DNA of 7,338 bases from an uncultured Eubacteriales bacterium (GTDB taxonomy: Bacteria > Bacillota > Clostridia > Christensenellales > CAG-917), in the NCBI GenBank assembly GCA_900550855.1, contig URTQ01000076.1:1-7338 (forward strand). The letters are read 5' to 3'. Positions 6,178-7,338 of this stretch are shown piece by piece (within the stretch, counting starts at the first letter, position 1; the number at the start of each line of letters is the position of its first letter). The translations under genes and the position numbers were made by a program. The notes beneath the pieces are model-generated. The model saw nothing but the letters and a program-made list of their open reading frames with translations. It made no database searches and was not told the origin of the DNA.

Positions 6178-6274
6178 GAAAACCTTATGTGGACTTTTCC
6201 GGACGGACGTCACCTTTTCGCCACACAACGCTATGCGCTGTGTTTTTTTATGGCAAAAAACACTTCGAGGTATT
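6178..6274 (+). promoter_or_regulatory. Structured leader with a terminator-like hairpin (possible attenuator)
   Basis: ACACA (6223-6227) and CGC (6229-6231) pair with GCG (6235-6237) and TGTGT (6239-6243) around loop TAT, with one mismatch, and seven T bases follow (6243-6249): the form of an intrinsic terminator 25 bases before the start codon. Two alternatives would disrupt it. TGTGG (6188-6192) can pair with CCACA (6221-6225), and GTGTTTTTT (6240-6248) can pair with AAAAAACAC (6255-6263). No known riboswitch class was recognised. Control by attenuation is an inference. Confidence 0.45.
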
Positions 6275-7012
6275 ATGAAAAAGTTGAAACTTCCGAGCGA
6301 GGTCGTCTATCTTGCGGCAATAGTGCTGCTTGCGTTTTCCGTCGCTATGCTCACGAGCGTGGACTTCGGCATATCGATGATAGTCGCCCCCGCATACATT
6401 TTGAGCCTTGTCGTGCCCAACCTCACGTTCGGGCAAGCGGAATACGTTTTGCAAGGCATACTTTTCGTGCTGTTTTGCATAATAATGAAAAAATTTCGCC
6501 TTTCCTATCTGTCCGCATTCGTCACCTGCCTCATATACGGCGCGGTTTTGGACCTTTTTAGGCTCATTCCCTTGTTCAATCCGACGATAACGCCCCCCGG
6601 AAGTATGGACTTATGGGCGAAAATCGTGATGTTTATTCTCGGCGTGCCGATGTCGGCGTTTTCCATTGCGCTGTTTATGAAAACCTATTTATATCCCGAA
6701 GTGTACGACTTGTTCTTTATGGGAATAAGCAAAAAATACAGCATAAAAACCGCCGTTTTCAAAACTTGTTTCGACCTGTTTATGCTTGCGCTCGGCACGA
6801 CTATGACGCTCGTGTTCTTCAAAAAATTCGTGGGTATCAACTGGGGAACGCTCGTAATGACGATTTTCAACGGCACGCTGATAAGTTTATTCTCTAAACT
6901 TTTGGACAAATGCGTGGTCGTTACGCCGATATTCAAGTCGTTTGCCTCGCACTTCGACCTTGACGAGCCTATGCCGAAAGTCAAGAGTTCGCCCTACGTC
7001 CGCGAGATTTGA
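6275..7012 (+). CDS. YczE/DUF6198-like integral membrane protein
   Basis: A 245-residue polytopic membrane protein resembling the YczE/YitT-type family (DUF6198), whose function is not firmly known; a transport role is often suspected. Six or seven hydrophobic segments are visible, at about 8-27, 32-50, 55-72, 76-97, 112-135, 163-183 and 189-207. Family-like features are LTSVDFGISMIVAPAYILS (26-44), VYDLFFMGISKKYSIKTAVF (143-162) and GTLVMTIFNGTLISLFSKLLD (191-211). The C-terminal tail (220-245) is polar and cytoplasmic. The open frame extends upstream to 6089, but I chose ATG 6275: GAGG lies at a suitable distance, the hydrophobic protein begins there, and the upstream frame crosses the promoter and leader hairpin. 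It has its own strong promoter and terminator and is divergent from the hydrolase gene. The family assignment is by recall of sequence pattern, so YitT-like or unrelated remain possible. Confidence 0.75.
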   Translation: MKKLKLPSEVVYLAAIVLLAFSVAMLTSVDFGISMIVAPAYILSLVVPNLTFGQAEYVLQGILFVLFCIIMKKFRLSYLSAFVTCLIYGAVLDLFRLIPLFNPTITPPGSMDLWAKIVMFILGVPMSAFSIALFMKTYLYPEVYDLFFMGISKKYSIKTAVFKTCFDLFMLALGTTMTLVFFKKFVGINWGTLVMTIFNGTLISLFSKLLDKCVVVTPIFKSFASHFDLDEPMPKVKSSPYVREI

Positions 7013-7050
7013 TTTTTGGAAATGCAAATTGTATATTGTGATAATAACGC

Positions 7051-7084
7051 AGAAAAAAGCCACTCAAACGAGCGGCTTTTTTCT
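7051..7084 (+). terminator. Strong intrinsic terminator of the YczE-like gene
   Basis: AGAAAAAAGCC (7051-7061) pairs perfectly with GGCTTTTTTCT (7074-7084). Inside, CTC (7063-7065) pairs with GAG (7070-7072) after one mismatch. The T-run lies in the 3' arm. It follows the stop codon by about 40 bases, and the A-rich left arm could let it act on the minus strand too. Confidence 0.85.
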
Positions 7085-7100
7085 ACATTCAATCCTATTT

Positions 7101-7229
7101 CAAGCAGTCGGTTCTCTGGGTCGACAAGCAGATGTATAACGAGGCAGAGGCTTCCGACCGACAACCCTAATTTACTATGCGTAAATGAGTTGACGGGCGG
7201 ATGGCTCTAACAAAGTTAGACGCTGCTTG
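7101..7229. other. Non-coding stretch with several inverted repeats, possible structured RNA or element end
   Basis: CAAGCAG (7101-7107) and CTGCTTG (7223-7229) could close a domain. Inside are TCGGT/ACCGA (7108-7112/7157-7161) with CTCTG/CAGAG (7114-7118/7145-7149), the hairpin ATTTAC/GTAAAT (7170-7175/7181-7186) and the hairpin TCTAAC/GTTAGA (7206-7211/7215-7220). No convincing coding frame crosses it. It lies just behind the stop of the protein fragment at the right edge, so it could be a 3' untranslated structure, a small RNA or the end of a mobile element. It matches no tRNA, tmRNA or SRP RNA pattern that I know. Confidence 0.35.
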
Positions 7230-7234
7230 GTGAC

Positions 7235-7338
7235 TCAGAGTTCGATTGCGTTGAATTCTTTGAGATTCTTCATCACCAAATCAAAATAATGATTTGCAAT
7301 GTCGATGTCTTTTTGATTGCCTCATATGGCGGTCGAAA
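7235..7338 (-). pseudogene. C-terminal protein fragment, apparently frameshifted, cut by the window edge
   Basis: In one minus-strand frame 28 codons upstream of a TGA (7235-7237) read like genuine protein: GNQKDIDIANHYF followed by DLVMKNLKEFNAIEL. An in-frame TGA at 7322-7324 precedes them. In the neighbouring frame the window edge reads FDRHM and runs up to that point, so dropping one base near 7322-7324 would join FDRHM to GNQKD. This suggests either a decayed gene or a single-base sequence error in a gene that extends to the right of the window. I do not recognise the family. The evidence is short and partial, and a chance open frame is possible. Confidence 0.35.

Noticed and set aside
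6198..6210. CCGGACGGACGT in the leader as a guanidine riboswitch core
   Set aside because: The similarity is limited to a few bases; the paired stem-loops or pseudoknot of the guanidine classes cannot be built here.
6089..6274. In-frame upstream extension of the YczE-like gene to 6089 (307 residues)
   Set aside because: The extension crosses the consensus promoter and the leader hairpin, has no ribosome binding site at its start and is not membrane-like, whereas ATG 6275 has GAGG at the right distance.
7206..7223. TCTAAC...GTTAGAC resembling integron attC core sites
   Set aside because: The two boxes are only three bases apart instead of spanning a 57-140 base folded site, and no integrase or cassette array is seen.
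7235..7260. GAGTTCGATT resembling a tRNA T-loop
   Set aside because: No matching acceptor, D or anticodon arms can be formed around it.
7266..7274. Third copy (minus strand) of the GATGAAGAA motif found at 74-82 and 123-131
   Set aside because: Only nine bases match, and the copy lies in a putative coding fragment (codons for VMKN), so chance is the better explanation.

Overview
The window looks like an ordinary chromosomal segment of a low-to-mid GC anaerobic Bacillota, probably a Clostridia-type (Christensenellales-like) host-associated bacterium. That placement is an inference. It rests on purine-rich Shine-Dalgarno sites (AAAGGGGGTG, AAAGGGGTG, AGAAGGTG), near-consensus sigma-A promoters, the mix of an archaeal-type phosphoglycerate mutase with DUF6198/YczE-like and bPH2 membrane proteins, and coding sequence rich in GCG, GAC and CGC codons. 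No rRNA, tRNA, CRISPR array, complete mobile element or recognisable defence system is visible.

Layout. Positions 1-231 are non-coding and dense in hairpins: a small hairpin at 7-23, a second at 51-96 and a 130-base near-palindrome at 105-234, whose right arm contains the stop codon of the first gene. Two minus-strand genes follow as one operon, read right to left: a GH127 (DUF1680)-like protein (2768-825, TTG start) and then a two-helix membrane protein with a bacterial PH domain (813-232). Divergent from them, on the plus strand, is a cofactor-independent, archaeal-type phosphoglycerate mutase (2883-4127). The two transcription units share a 115-base intergenic region whose predicted -35 boxes overlap. 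The mutase converges on a minus-strand gene for an unknown four-helix membrane protein (5017-4376), with a bidirectional terminator at 4264-4292. Upstream of that gene, and separated from it by another terminator, is a minus-strand alpha/beta-hydrolase (6029-5115). Divergent from the hydrolase is a plus-strand YczE/DUF6198-like integral membrane protein (6275-7012). It has an excellent promoter and a roughly 97-base leader holding a terminator-like hairpin. A strong terminator ends it at 7051-7084.

The last 250 bases (7085-7338) hold no intact gene. There are several inverted repeats at 7101-7229 and, at the right edge, a minus-strand C-terminal protein fragment that seems to be frameshifted.

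The genes do not form an obvious pathway. The most notable points are: (i) the GH127-like protein has lost every zinc-binding and catalytic residue I can place, so it is probably a pseudoenzyme, and it is coupled to a PH-domain membrane protein; (ii) the leader of the YczE-like gene looks like an attenuator with mutually exclusive hairpins; (iii) both window ends contain highly structured non-coding DNA that I could not assign to a known element.
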